Below the pieces are notes generated by a model. It did not search any database, had not been told where the DNA came from, and worked only from the letters and a program-made list of their open reading frames with translations. DNA of 64,000 nucleotides from DATJGF01 sp035495315 (lineage in GTDB: Bacteria > Verrucomicrobiota > Verrucomicrobiia > Limisphaerales > UBA8199): the NCBI GenBank assembly GCA_035495315.1, contig DATJGF010000142.1, positions 49,072 through 113,071 on the forward strand. Reading direction: 5' to 3'. The translations under genes were made by a program, and so were the position numbers. Shown here piece after piece: positions 42,427 through 50,813 of this stretch; positions within the stretch are counted from its first letter, which is position 1, and every line of letters begins with the position of its first letter.

Positions 42427-42564
42427 ATGATTAAACGTTTGCTGCTGTTGCTATTTGTCGCAGGCACGTTGGCCATGGGAGTCGCTGCCTGTCACACCGT
42501 TCATGGAGCGGGCGAAGACATCTCCACGGCTGGTAACAAAATTCAAGAGCACACCCCCCCTTGA
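42427..42564 (+). CDS. Entericidin-family small lipoprotein
   Basis: 45 residues. A lipoprotein signal, MIKRLLLLLFVAGTLAMGVA, ends in an A-C lipobox (AAC, Cys22), then HTVHGAGEDISTAGNKIQEH. This closely parallels entericidin A/B (CNTxxGxGEDIxxxGxxI). EcnA/EcnB form a small toxin/antidote lipoprotein pair in enterobacteria, where EcnB promotes lysis in stationary phase; outside them only single copies of unknown role are usual. No second copy is visible here. The gene is shorter than typical length cut-offs. An AAGGT lies about 12 bases upstream of the ATG. Confidence 0.85.
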   Translation: MIKRLLLLLFVAGTLAMGVAACHTVHGAGEDISTAGNKIQEHTPP

Positions 42565-42684
42565 GTTGAATTGATCGAAGGAGGGGGGAAGACAAGCCGT
42601 CTCCTCCTCCAGCCCGCAGCGATTTGGTAGCGCGGTGTTTAACTCTGCCACTTGCGCAGGTTCCCTTCCGCTTCGAGTTGCGGC

Positions 42685-43926
42685 CTACAGCTTCGGCGCA
42701 TCCGGATTGGCCTCTGGGCCAAAATACCGTAGGCAAACCAGCGGCTCGGTCTGGCTGGTATTCTCGAATTTGACGCCATCCCCGGCCGCTGTTTCCGTCG
42801 CGAAATACTCGTCCTCGGTCAATTCCGTAAAGCGGATCAGCTTCGGGCTGTTAAGTGGTTCCCCATTAATCTTGCCGCTGCCCTGCACACAGATCAGACC
42901 ATAAGCGCCGTTGTCCTTGATAGTGCATTTCACTCCGGGTTCGACTAGGAGCTCTTTGGCGGTGAAGAGTTGCTCATCGTTGATCTTCCCGTAAACAATC
43001 CAGCGGTCCACAAAACCCTCGGTCTGGGTATCAGCCACCGGCATCGGGTCCAGGTAATGATTCTTCTTAAAATTTGGGTCGACATTGGCGTCCCAATCGA
43101 GCTGTTCAACAATGAAGTCGAGGTCTTTGTGTTTGTTTTTGGGCATGTCCTTCACCAGCAAGCTCCAGGGCACATACCGCCCTTCGATCATGCTTTGGTA
43201 CATGCCAAAAACGTCCGAACCCCATTGTGGTTCGTAGGTGCAAAAGCTGCCCGGTGCATGCAGGATGCAGGGCCCGACCAGCCAACCGGTGCCCGGCTTG
43301 AGACGATAGGCTTTTGATAAATAAAGAATCCCATTATCGCCTTTGTTCCAATCCTCAAGACACTTGCGCACCTGTGCTTTGGTGGTGCCCGGTTCCAGCC
43401 CAAAAAAAGTGTAAGGGAAATTGTTGCCGACGTTGTTGTGTTGCGGCGGGAAGTAATACGACTCGGGTTTGCCTTCCTGCCCCACCAGTTTTGCCTGTTT
43501 CGCGCTCTGATGCATGTGCAACGGGATCGGCCCCATGTTATCGAAAAACTTCGAATAAACCGGCCAGCGCCCATATTTTTTCCAGATTGCTTTGCCGATA
43601 ATATCGGGACCGCAATCTTCGATTGCTTTTCGCAACGTGAACCGCTGGTTTCCCACCACACAATAGCTCAGTCCTTCGTCGGGCACCCGTCCTTCGTTAG
43701 CCGCTTCGGTGGTTGAAGCGAACCACCGTTCGTCAATGCCGCCTCGGTTGGCGCCGTAGGCGTAAGTGTCATCAGGGTGAAGCTTGATCCGCAGCCCAGG
43801 CTGAAGAAACGACCGCGGCACCCACGTCGGGGCCAATCTCAACAGTCCGCCGGTGCGGCCCAATTCGGCTTCGACGATTGATTTGGTTTTGGATTTAACG
43901 GTTCTGAGCGAGGTGATAGTATTCAT
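42685..43926 (-). CDS. Cupin-type protein resembling class I phosphomannose isomerase
   Basis: 413 residues. A cupin metal site is visible in GPIPLHMHQSAKQAKLVGQE followed by GKPESYYF near 135-160, parallel to PLSIQVHPNK...KPE in ManA (two His, Gln/Lys and Glu). The C-terminal cupin is near 330-410 (LLVEPGVKCTIKDNGAYGLI, VQGSGKINGE). ManA interconverts mannose-6-phosphate and fructose-6-phosphate; the N-terminal 90 residues do not match ManA well, so this may be a related isomerase or a non-enzymatic cupin. No signal peptide. Stands alone; the gap to the entericidin gene holds an imperfect GGAGG stem-loop. Confidence 0.55.
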   Translation of the reverse strand: MNTITSLRTVKSKTKSIVEAELGRTGGLLRLAPTWVPRSFLQPGLRIKLHPDDTYAYGANRGGIDERWFASTTEAANEGRVPDEGLSYCVVGNQRFTLRKAIEDCGPDIIGKAIWKKYGRWPVYSKFFDNMGPIPLHMHQSAKQAKLVGQEGKPESYYFPPQHNNVGNNFPYTFFGLEPGTTKAQVRKCLEDWNKGDNGILYLSKAYRLKPGTGWLVGPCILHAPGSFCTYEPQWGSDVFGMYQSMIEGRYVPWSLLVKDMPKNKHKDLDFIVEQLDWDANVDPNFKKNHYLDPMPVADTQTEGFVDRWIVYGKINDEQLFTAKELLVEPGVKCTIKDNGAYGLICVQGSGKINGEPLNSPKLIRFTELTEDEYFATETAAGDGVKFENTSQTEPLVCLRYFGPEANPDAPKL

Positions 43927-44105
43927 GTGTCAAGGCATTAATCCTGAATTTAAAGCGACAATCACTTTCTACCTGACCGAACGATCTGCCAGCAACTGAA
44001 AATTCAAGCCTAAGTAGAACTCCCCACAGGTATTCTGATGATTGCCGGCTTATCCTCCTCTTTGAGAGTCGTGCCTCAACCGAAACGAGAAAGCGGAGAC
44101 TGTCT

Positions 44106-45032
44106 ATGAGTGAAGAGCCTTATTTACCAGCTGAAACGGTGATTACGGCGCCATCGCGCGTGCGCCGGGTTTCTTGGGGTGCGATTTTTGCCGGCACATT
44201 TGTCGGTTTGGTGTTTCAGATCATGTTTATGCTGTTGGGTGCCGGGATCGGGTTTTCGACTCTGCAGTCCGATACCACCGCAACTTCCGGCCAGGGGATG
44301 GCCCTCGGCTCGGCCATCTGGTTGCTGGTGACCAGCCTCATCGCGATTTGGCTCGGGGCGTGCGTCGCCGGAAGGCTTTCGGGCGGACCGGGCCGTGCCG
44401 ATGGCATGCTGCACGGGATTGTCACCTGGAGTATCTCAACTTTAACCATGTTCGCGCTACTGGCGGCGGGGATTGGCGCTGTTCTAGGTGGGGCCGGAGC
44501 TCTGCTTGGAAGCGCTGGCACGCTCGGTAGTTCGGTTCAAGGCCAATCCAGCCAGTCAGGCCAAAATGCCGTAGCCTCGGTTCAAGAAGCGATTAAAGGA
44601 GCCTTTCCTCAAAGCGGAAGCTTGCTACCACCGACCGGGCGGACCCCATCAGGTCGGCAGGCGCCAGGGCAACTGACAGAAATGGCGCAAAAGGATCCGG
44701 AGCTGGCCGCTGCCCTGGCCCGTCTGGAAAGCGCCGGGGGCGCTTCGCAAGCACCTCAAGCCCGCGATCAGCTGGTCAACCTGCTCATCTCGAAACATAA
44801 CCTCAGCCAGCAGGATGCTGCCAACCTGGTAAATCAATGGGATCAACAATTCCAGCAGGCACGCACCCAAATCGGTCAAAAAGCCAAGCAAGTCGGCCAA
44901 GCCGCCGCTCACGACATTTCCCAAGGCGCCCTGTGGAGTTTTATCGCCCTGCTGCTCGGCATGCTCGCCGCAGCCTGGGGCGGTTGGGCGGGAACAGCCT
45001 CGTTGGCCGAAGCGACCGTGGTAACCACCTAA
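44106..45032 (+). CDS. Integral membrane protein of the PhnA-like/TIGR-type family
   Basis: 308 residues. The opening RVRRVSWGAIFAGTFVGLVF is typical of membrane proteins loosely called PhnA-like. Spans at about 25-45, 60-90 (with GACVAGRLSGGPGRADG between), 100-130 and 275-300. The central 150-260 region is soluble, Gln/Ala/Gly-rich and contains a SHOCT-like helix (LVNLLISKHNLSQQDAANLV). It is a likely oligomeric membrane protein of unknown role; the PhnA label does not imply phosphonate metabolism. It is followed by the palindromic repeat that resembles a terminator. Confidence 0.6.
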   Translation: MSEEPYLPAETVITAPSRVRRVSWGAIFAGTFVGLVFQIMFMLLGAGIGFSTLQSDTTATSGQGMALGSAIWLLVTSLIAIWLGACVAGRLSGGPGRADGMLHGIVTWSISTLTMFALLAAGIGAVLGGAGALLGSAGTLGSSVQGQSSQSGQNAVASVQEAIKGAFPQSGSLLPPTGRTPSGRQAPGQLTEMAQKDPELAAALARLESAGGASQAPQARDQLVNLLISKHNLSQQDAANLVNQWDQQFQQARTQIGQKAKQVGQAAAHDISQGALWSFIALLLGMLAAAWGGWAGTASLAEATVVTT

Positions 45033-45115
45033 CTGCTGGTAAGTTCGCTTACACGCAAAGATACCCAGCGCGGCAACGTCTGCCTGAACCGCAGGCCATC
45101 GGAACCGCGCCAGCG

Positions 45116-45248
45116 TTTTGTAGTGCGGCAGTCCCCCTGCCGCTTTTTGAGCCGCACCTTGCGACAATCATTTCTCATTACAGGGCGTTTTCAAAGCAGG
45201 ACGTTTTCGAAAGCGCCAGAGGACTGGCGCACTCCAAGACCCTGGCGC
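45116..45248. repeat. Composite REP-like palindromic repeat region
   Basis: Unit one: GCGGCAG (45125-45131) and CTGCCGC (45137-45143) around TCCCC, preceded by TTTTGTAGT. Unit two: GCGCCAG (45213-45219), AGGA, CTGGCGC (45224-45230), then ACTCCAAGACC and another CTGGCGC copy at 45242-45248. Together with 32279-32323 these look like members of one dispersed hairpin family. The 345-base gap 45033-45377 between the membrane protein and the DUF4252-type gene holds nothing else recognisable. Confidence 0.6.
45125..45148 (+). terminator. Hairpin plus T-tract after the membrane protein gene
   Basis: The seven-pair GC-rich stem of the first repeat unit is followed directly by TTTTT (45144-45148). It lies 93 bases past the stop at 45032 and could work as a Rho-independent terminator, so the repeat may have been co-opted. 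Confidence 0.5.
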
Positions 45249-45377
45249 ATTTCATTATATCAGCCTGATCCGCAAGAGCTCATTTTCTTGAAACTTTTCT
45301 CCCCGCCCCAGGGTATTGGCATATGACGGGACAATAGGGTTCCGCAAAAACATCAACATCAACAATAGGACCCCGCA

Positions 45378-45956
45378 ATGAAGTACTTCATACCAACAGC
45401 CCTCGGGACAGTCATTCTCTCCGCCGGCCTGGCAGCCAACGCATCGGCCGATACTTTGCCACCCGGCCAGATCGATTTCGGCAGTTTCACTCCAAAGTCC
45501 AATGGCGAATTTGTCGAAGTGAATGTCACCGGCACCATCATTTCAATGGCTGCTCGCTTTATCGAAAAGGACGAACCGGAAGTCGCTAAGGTGTTGAACG
45601 GGTTGCATTTGGTGCATGTCAACGTCATCGGAGTGGACGATGATAACCGAGCGGACCTCCAGACCAAGGCACAGAAGATCCGCAAGCAACTGGAAGGAAA
45701 CGGCTGGGAACGGATCGTTATGGCCCAGCAACAGGACCAGAATGTTGGCGTTTATCTCAAAACCGAGAACAAGGACACGGTTCAGGGCCTGGTAGTCACT
45801 GTTATGGATGGCAATAAACAGGCCGTGTTCGTCAACGTTGTCGGTAACATTAAACCTGAACAATTGGCGATGGTCGGCGAACGCTTGCACATCGAACCGC
45901 TCAAGAAACTCGGACACGCCACCGAGCACAATGCCGAGCAGCCCACCGAGAAGTAA
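45378..45956 (+). CDS. Secreted DUF4252-type protein
   Basis: 192 residues. A Sec signal peptide with cleavage near ASA-DT (residue 24). The mature part matches the DUF4252 pattern: FVEVNVTGTIISMAARFIE, LNGLHLVHVNVIGVDDD, LEGNGWERIVMAQ, VGVYLKTE, VVTVMDGNKQAVFVNVVG, and IKPEQLAMVGERL. No catalytic residues are known for the family. An AGGA ribosome-binding site lies seven bases before the ATG. The next gene is a membrane-anchored relative, so the pair is probably co-transcribed. Confidence 0.85.
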   Translation: MKYFIPTALGTVILSAGLAANASADTLPPGQIDFGSFTPKSNGEFVEVNVTGTIISMAARFIEKDEPEVAKVLNGLHLVHVNVIGVDDDNRADLQTKAQKIRKQLEGNGWERIVMAQQQDQNVGVYLKTENKDTVQGLVVTVMDGNKQAVFVNVVGNIKPEQLAMVGERLHIEPLKKLGHATEHNAEQPTEK

Positions 45957-46013
45957 ACCTTAGCGACTAGCGCCATGATCTCAAACGCCCCACCCCGAAT
46001 CCAGGAGCAGCCT

Positions 46014-46628
46014 ATGCCCGCCAGATATCCTGGTGTTGCCATGCAGCCTTCGCCGCGGGTTCAGGCTGGGTTTATCGTTTTGGGAGTAATTGTTCTGTTC
46101 CTGGCGATTTGTGCGTTGGGCGTGGTTGGAATGTTCCAACTCAGCTCAGAAAGTACAATCCTGCGCCAAACCATGATGAGCTCCGTCGCAGGCACCTGGG
46201 ATAAGAAGATCGCGATCCGAGTCGGTGGCTTGACCACCGCTTTGGTGCGCGGCGGCTCGCGGTTTTTCAAAATTCCGCCTGAACCCCGGGCGGCATTGGA
46301 CGCGGTGCACGGCGCTGAAGTCGGCGTCTATAATTTGCGGGAGGACCCGGGGTATGTCGAACGGGGAGCGCTTCTCACCCGCGCGGACAAGGCGATGGCC
46401 GCGCGCGGGTGGGATCGCATCGTCGGCGTAGTCCATGAGCACGATCTCGTAGCGGTCTATATGCCTCATAAAAAGGCCTCCCTTCATAATCTGCGCTGCT
46501 GCGTCGCCGTCTTCAGCGGCCGCGATCTGGTCGTCGTCTCTGCACGGGGCAATCTCGAACCGCTACTGGAACTTGCCCAAAAGCATTTGGAACCTGAGTT
46601 TCAGAAGTCTTTGCTGGCCTGGCGGTGA
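46014..46628 (+). CDS. Membrane-anchored DUF4252-like protein
   Basis: 204 residues. A single N-terminal membrane span (about 17-40, AGFIVLGVIVLFLAICAL), then a domain that repeats the DUF4252 layout of the preceding gene: VHGAEVGVYNL, MAARGWDRIVGV, LVAVYMPH, CCVAVFSGRDLVVVSARGN, LEPLLELAQKHL. The shared GW(D/E)RIV core is the clearest link. AGGAG six bases before ATG 46014 decides this start over 45975. It is 57 bases after the secreted relative. Function unknown; the pair may be a soluble/anchored module of the cell envelope. Confidence 0.7.
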   Translation: MPARYPGVAMQPSPRVQAGFIVLGVIVLFLAICALGVVGMFQLSSESTILRQTMMSSVAGTWDKKIAIRVGGLTTALVRGGSRFFKIPPEPRAALDAVHGAEVGVYNLREDPGYVERGALLTRADKAMAARGWDRIVGVVHEHDLVAVYMPHKKASLHNLRCCVAVFSGRDLVVVSARGNLEPLLELAQKHLEPEFQKSLLAWR

Positions 46629-46691
46629 TTGGGCTTTGGCGAGCCCTTTCGCCGCCTTGCGGCTCTTCATTTCCTGGGTTAAAGCAATGCC

Positions 46692-47558
46692 GTGAGTCAC
46701 CAGGACTTTTCGCACTCGGTGCTGATCCTGTTCGGCCATGGGACTCAACTGAACGCTGAATCCAGGGCTCCGGTTTACCAGCATGCAGCCGAACTGCGGA
46801 AGCAGCATTTGTTTGCGCGCGTCCGCGAGGGTTTTTGGAAGCAGGATCCTCAACTAACAACTGTGTTAGAAGAAGAATTGAGCCTCGTGGAACCCGGCGG
46901 TCCGAGTTCGGGTATTTTCCTGGCGCCCCTGTTCATCAGCGAAGGTTACTTTAGCGAAAACGTCATCCCTGAGGCACTCGGGTTCATGCGCGAACAAGGA
47001 CCGCTCTCCCGGCACCAAAAGCACGGCAGCCATGACCTCTTCTATTGTAAGCCGGTTGGCACACACGAGAGTATGACGGGAGTTCTGTTAGCTCGCGCTC
47101 GCGATGTCGTCCTGAAATTCCCCTTTCCTCGCGCGCCGCGCACAAAGGACATTACCCTGTTCATCGCCGGTCATGGAACAGAGCAGGACCAGAACTCAAG
47201 AGCGGCGATTGAACGGCAGGCAGAGCTGATTCGGGCCATGAATATCTACGCCGATGTGCAGGCGGTCTATCTCGACGAAGAGCCGCACATCCCTGAGCTC
47301 TACAAGCTGTCTAACACAAAGAACGTCGTGGTAGTCCCCTTTTTCATCAGCGACGGCCTGCATGTCCGAGAAGATATTCCCGTATTGCTTGGCGAGCCCA
47401 AACGTATCGTGCAAGCACGCCTGGCACAGGGCCAGCCAACCTGGCGCAACCCGACAGAGAAGCAGGGCAAGCTCGTTTGGTACTCTCCCAGCGTCGGAAC
47501 TGAAGCCTCGATCGTAAATGTCATCCTCGAACGCGTCCGCGAAGCGGCTAAATTGTAG
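46692..47558 (+). CDS. Two-domain CbiX/sirohydrochlorin chelatase-like protein
   Basis: 288 residues starting at GTG. Two CbiX-type halves are visible: LILFGHGTQLNAESRAPVYQ near 10-29 and LFIAGHGTEQDQNSRAAIER near 157-176, each with the metal-binding His in GHGT, followed by FLAPLFISEGYF and VVPFFISDGLHV. CbiX/SirB chelatases insert Co or Fe into sirohydrochlorin. Two fused halves resemble CbiK or long SirB. There are no other cobalamin genes here, so the metal and pathway are open. Its TAG stop codon is part of the TTGTAGGAGACGACGTAA repeat. Confidence 0.78.
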   Translation: MSHQDFSHSVLILFGHGTQLNAESRAPVYQHAAELRKQHLFARVREGFWKQDPQLTTVLEEELSLVEPGGPSSGIFLAPLFISEGYFSENVIPEALGFMREQGPLSRHQKHGSHDLFYCKPVGTHESMTGVLLARARDVVLKFPFPRAPRTKDITLFIAGHGTEQDQNSRAAIERQAELIRAMNIYADVQAVYLDEEPHIPELYKLSNTKNVVVVPFFISDGLHVREDIPVLLGEPKRIVQARLAQGQPTWRNPTEKQGKLVWYSPSVGTEASIVNVILERVREAAKL

Positions 47559-47592
47559 GAGACGACGTAAAAAGGAGACTACTCCAATCATT
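47553..47592. repeat. Third copy of the gene-end repeat
   Basis: TTGTAGGAGACGACGTAA at 47553-47570 is identical to the arm at 9924, followed by AAAGGAGACT and a shared CAATCATT. The stop codon of the CbiX gene (TAG 47556-47558) is inside it, and it runs into the 3' end of the convergent GH28 gene. Confidence 0.65.
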
Positions 47593-49009
47593 TTGCCGTT
47601 CCATCCACCTCCACCTGGCCGACATTGGTCAGTGCCATCGGTTCAGCCACGGCGGGCACGCGCGTGAATTTGAAAGCATCGAACGTCAGGCGGCTTACAC
47701 GATCGGCCAGCACCACTGGACGCTGATCCCCACCGGCAACGCTGAAGCGAACGTCCTGCACGGTCAGGCGTTCCACGTTCCGCGCGTAGATTCCCCACGC
47801 CGGCAAGGCCCGCGCATCGACACCCGGGCCTTTTACGACTTGTTTTGCTTGCTCGGCCGTGCCGCCGCCGCTGAATTCAATATGCGCATTCCGTAATACA
47901 ACGTTGGTGATGGGCGCGTCGGCCCAGCTTTCGACCGAGAACGCAGACCGATAAACTTCCGTCGCTTCAAGCCCGGCGATGGTGATGGTGCCAACCGGGT
48001 TGCCAGGCTTGGTCCAAATGGTAACTGGTGACGCGACCTCATGCATCGTATTGTTCGCCAGCAGCACGTTATCCAGCAATCCCTCAGTCCTATCCCAGGC
48101 GCCCGGTTGTAGAATGATCCCGCTGAGCATGTTGGTGCGTCCGCCTGTCCGATGCGGCCGCTCCCCCGGCCCATAAAAGACACAGTCATGGACGATCAAA
48201 TGAGTCGCCGGGCCTATCAACCGTATGCCGTTGCAGGACGAGTTCACAACGCAGCCCGAGACCAACACGTTGTCCCAGTACCGGCCGGCAATCGAGTCGT
48301 CACCGGTGTAAAATTGGCAATGCAGGATCTTCACGTTGTGGCACCACCGGCCGGGCGCGCCGCGGAAATGAATGCCATCCCAGCCGCCGGTGATCTTCAC
48401 GTCGCGCACTTCCACGTCATCGCTGGCTTGAAAGAAGATCGCGTAGTTTGCCGCATCGAGAATCGATAGGTCGCGAAAGCTGAACCCGTGACAGTTTACG
48501 AACACGATCGTGTGCGGACCGCGCATATGTTCCTCGCCCGTCGGATCAAACACGCGATTGCCATCGATCAGGCCCGGTCCGGCAAATCGCACATCTTCAA
48601 CATTCTCGCCGACAATCAGCGCGCGGTGCCATTTGCCCCATTTGGCTTCGGGCATGAATGAGGGAATCTCGGGTTGTTGATACGCATCGAGATTGGTCGT
48701 GCCCACCAGGGTCGCGCCCGCTGCGAGAAACAACGTGATGTGGGAACGCAGATGAATCGTGCCCGAGACAAACCGGCCCGGTGGAATCAGGACCTGCCCG
48801 CCGCCGGCGGCCGAACAGGCCCCGATAGCGTCATTGATGGAGCGTGTATTCAGAGTCACCCCGTCGCCTTTGGCCCCGAAAGACGTGATGTTAAAGACGT
48901 GATTGCCCGAGTCGAGTGTCGCGTTCTCGGCGGCGTGAACAGCGACACCAACAATAACGGCTAAGCACAGTCCCATGGCTTTCCGACAGCGGCTCAGACG
49001 GGTTCTCAT
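47588..49009 (-). CDS. Secreted GH28-type pectin-lyase-fold glycoside hydrolase
   Basis: About 473 residues. An N-terminal signal peptide (LCLAVIVGVAVHA). FNITSFGAKGDGVTLNTRSI is the standard opening of the pectin-lyase-fold hydrolases, then GGGQVLIPPGRFVSGTIHLR. Catalytic-type residues: TGGWDGIHFRG and YTGDDSIAG (the Asp-Asp pair). The GHG and RIK motifs of polygalacturonases are not clear (NGIRLIGP replaces RIK), so pectin is not assured; related members act on rhamnogalacturonan. The ATG at 49007-49009 is preferred over a GTG six codons upstream. Confidence 0.78.
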   Translation of the reverse strand: MRTRLSRCRKAMGLCLAVIVGVAVHAAENATLDSGNHVFNITSFGAKGDGVTLNTRSINDAIGACSAAGGGQVLIPPGRFVSGTIHLRSHITLFLAAGATLVGTTNLDAYQQPEIPSFMPEAKWGKWHRALIVGENVEDVRFAGPGLIDGNRVFDPTGEEHMRGPHTIVFVNCHGFSFRDLSILDAANYAIFFQASDDVEVRDVKITGGWDGIHFRGAPGRWCHNVKILHCQFYTGDDSIAGRYWDNVLVSGCVVNSSCNGIRLIGPATHLIVHDCVFYGPGERPHRTGGRTNMLSGIILQPGAWDRTEGLLDNVLLANNTMHEVASPVTIWTKPGNPVGTITIAGLEATEVYRSAFSVESWADAPITNVVLRNAHIEFSGGGTAEQAKQVVKGPGVDARALPAWGIYARNVERLTVQDVRFSVAGGDQRPVVLADRVSRLTFDAFKFTRVPAVAEPMALTNVGQVEVDGTAK

Positions 49010-49152
49010 TGCCAGCAAGGTACTCACGTCGCTCTCATGTTAAAAGTTTGAAGCAGCGAAAAGGCAAACACGGTTCTGTGGACTAGAGATGATCGAATTG
49101 CTATCCCATGGGGTCGAATGTCGGCGAACTGTGGACACCGGTAACACAGCTT

Positions 49153-50655
49153 TTATTTTCCGAGCTCGTACAAGTACTCCACAAAGGACAGCACGGCGCC
49201 GTCGAAACCCTGCACCTTGCTGTTAGTGGACTCAATTACATAGTACTCGTCGGGCGCATGCGCCCCGCTGCCATGGCCAAGCCCAAAATGGCCCGCTGCC
49301 AGTTTGAGCGGTTCCCCCGTAAAGACGTAACCAGGATAGGAACCGGCATTCCGCGGCCAAAGCACTGGATCGATGCCGGAACGCTTCAGCACTGTCATTT
49401 GCGCCTGGATGAGCGGAGCAGTCGCGGCCGTGCTGGTCGGATCGTAACCGCCGGTGACATTGACCTCGATGTCCACAAACCCACGCTTTGCCAGGTGCGA
49501 TTTGAGCGCCGCAACCGCGGCGGTGAAGGTCATGTCGGGCACCAGGCGCAAGTCGATCTTGGCAACGGCCCGATGTGGCAGAATAGTTTTGCCTCCCGGC
49601 CCGGTGTAACCACCCACCAGTCCTTCGATGTTTACGGTCGGTTGGGACTCGAGCCGCTCATTTGCCGCTTCCCAGGGTAGATCGTCGATCCAATGTTTCA
49701 CTTGAAGCAGCTCTTTCATTCGGGCCTCGCTGCGCCTTTTTGATGCCTCAGCAATCATCGTCTTTTCTTCGGTATTGAGCGGGCGCGGCTTTGGATAATC
49801 GTCGATCGTGATGGTGTTGCCGTCAGCGGAGACCAGCGAATCCAGCGCCTTGACGAGGTGCCAGGCCGGGCTGTCAACCATCGCCTTCAGCGAGGAATGA
49901 ATATCTTTGCCCGGACCACGGCCCCAGGTCTCGCCTGTTGAGATCAACTCAAGTTCCACTATCCCTTTGGCACCGAGGCTCACGGTGACAATGCCGTCGG
50001 GGTCCTGCGACGCTGCCGGCATGAAAACACCCGTACACTTGCGGAGCGCGGATTCGACCTGGGGATCGTGAACCAACTGCCCGATATGAGGCGAACCAAT
50101 CTCCTCCTCGCCCTCCGCGACCAACACAAGATTGACCGGCAGCTTCCTGCCGGCGCCGCGAATCGCGTGCAGCGCTGCCAACAATGCCGCTTCCGGTCCT
50201 TTCTGATTCACCGCGCCGCGGCCGACGATCGCCTTGCCTAATCCCGGCTTTTCCACCATGCGCCCCTCCAGTGGCGGCGAGGTCCATTCGCTCGGGTCGA
50301 ACTGTTTGACATCGTACATGAAGTAAACCCCGACTGTCCTGGCGGCACCCGCATCCAGTGTCGCAAAAACACCCGGTTGGCCCTCTGTTTTGATAATAGC
50401 GGTCTGTTGAAATCCAGCGTCTCGCGCCAATTGCGCCATGTATTCCGCCCCAGCCGGATAATTGCGGCCCTCGGCGGCAATCGAAGGCAAGGCAATCCAA
50501 TCCCGCAGTCGCTTCACCGCTTCTTCGTGACGCTTGCTGATTTCACCCCGAATGTTGGCGAGGTCTTCGCCAGCAGCGCATGCATGGATTGAGGTAATCA
50601 GAGAGGCCGATGCCGCAATGAGGCAGACCGCAACCTTTCGCAAATTGGGAGTCAT
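49153..50655 (-). CDS. Secreted M20-family peptidase homologue with altered metal site
   Basis: 500 residues. A signal peptide (LIAASASLITSIHACAA). M20 layout: catalytic half about 30-210 and 400-500 with a lid between. The first metal His (GHxD) is Met113 in YFMYDVKQ, though Asp115 is kept. The bridging Asp of GRGxxDxKG is Asn150 in GRGAVNQKG. Glu184-Glu185 (EGEEEIGS), the lid His (GKDIHSS) and the last His (GAHAPDEYY) are retained. It is therefore probably not a classical two-zinc peptidase. It could be an inactive paralogue, a one-metal enzyme or a binding protein. It ends near the GH28 gene and is transcribed the same way. Confidence 0.82.
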   Translation of the reverse strand: MTPNLRKVAVCLIAASASLITSIHACAAGEDLANIRGEISKRHEEAVKRLRDWIALPSIAAEGRNYPAGAEYMAQLARDAGFQQTAIIKTEGQPGVFATLDAGAARTVGVYFMYDVKQFDPSEWTSPPLEGRMVEKPGLGKAIVGRGAVNQKGPEAALLAALHAIRGAGRKLPVNLVLVAEGEEEIGSPHIGQLVHDPQVESALRKCTGVFMPAASQDPDGIVTVSLGAKGIVELELISTGETWGRGPGKDIHSSLKAMVDSPAWHLVKALDSLVSADGNTITIDDYPKPRPLNTEEKTMIAEASKRRSEARMKELLQVKHWIDDLPWEAANERLESQPTVNIEGLVGGYTGPGGKTILPHRAVAKIDLRLVPDMTFTAAVAALKSHLAKRGFVDIEVNVTGGYDPTSTAATAPLIQAQMTVLKRSGIDPVLWPRNAGSYPGYVFTGEPLKLAAGHFGLGHGSGAHAPDEYYVIESTNSKVQGFDGAVLSFVEYLYELGK

Positions 50656-50813
50656 ACGGGGCCAAGTCTAGAATGCCTTACGCCTCGCTGCAAGGCCTTG
50701 GCAGAAACCCATTCTTCATCATTCCTTAACTGTTGCAGCGCAATGACACCGAATTCCCTTTGATCCCGAATTCCCTTGCTGGCCGAGCCCCGCCGTTGGA
50801 ACCTGCCCCGCAA

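Noticed and set aside
46692..47558. Cobalamin biosynthesis locus suggested by the CbiX-like protein
   Set aside because: No other cobalamin or sirohaem gene lies nearby; only the protein family is supported.
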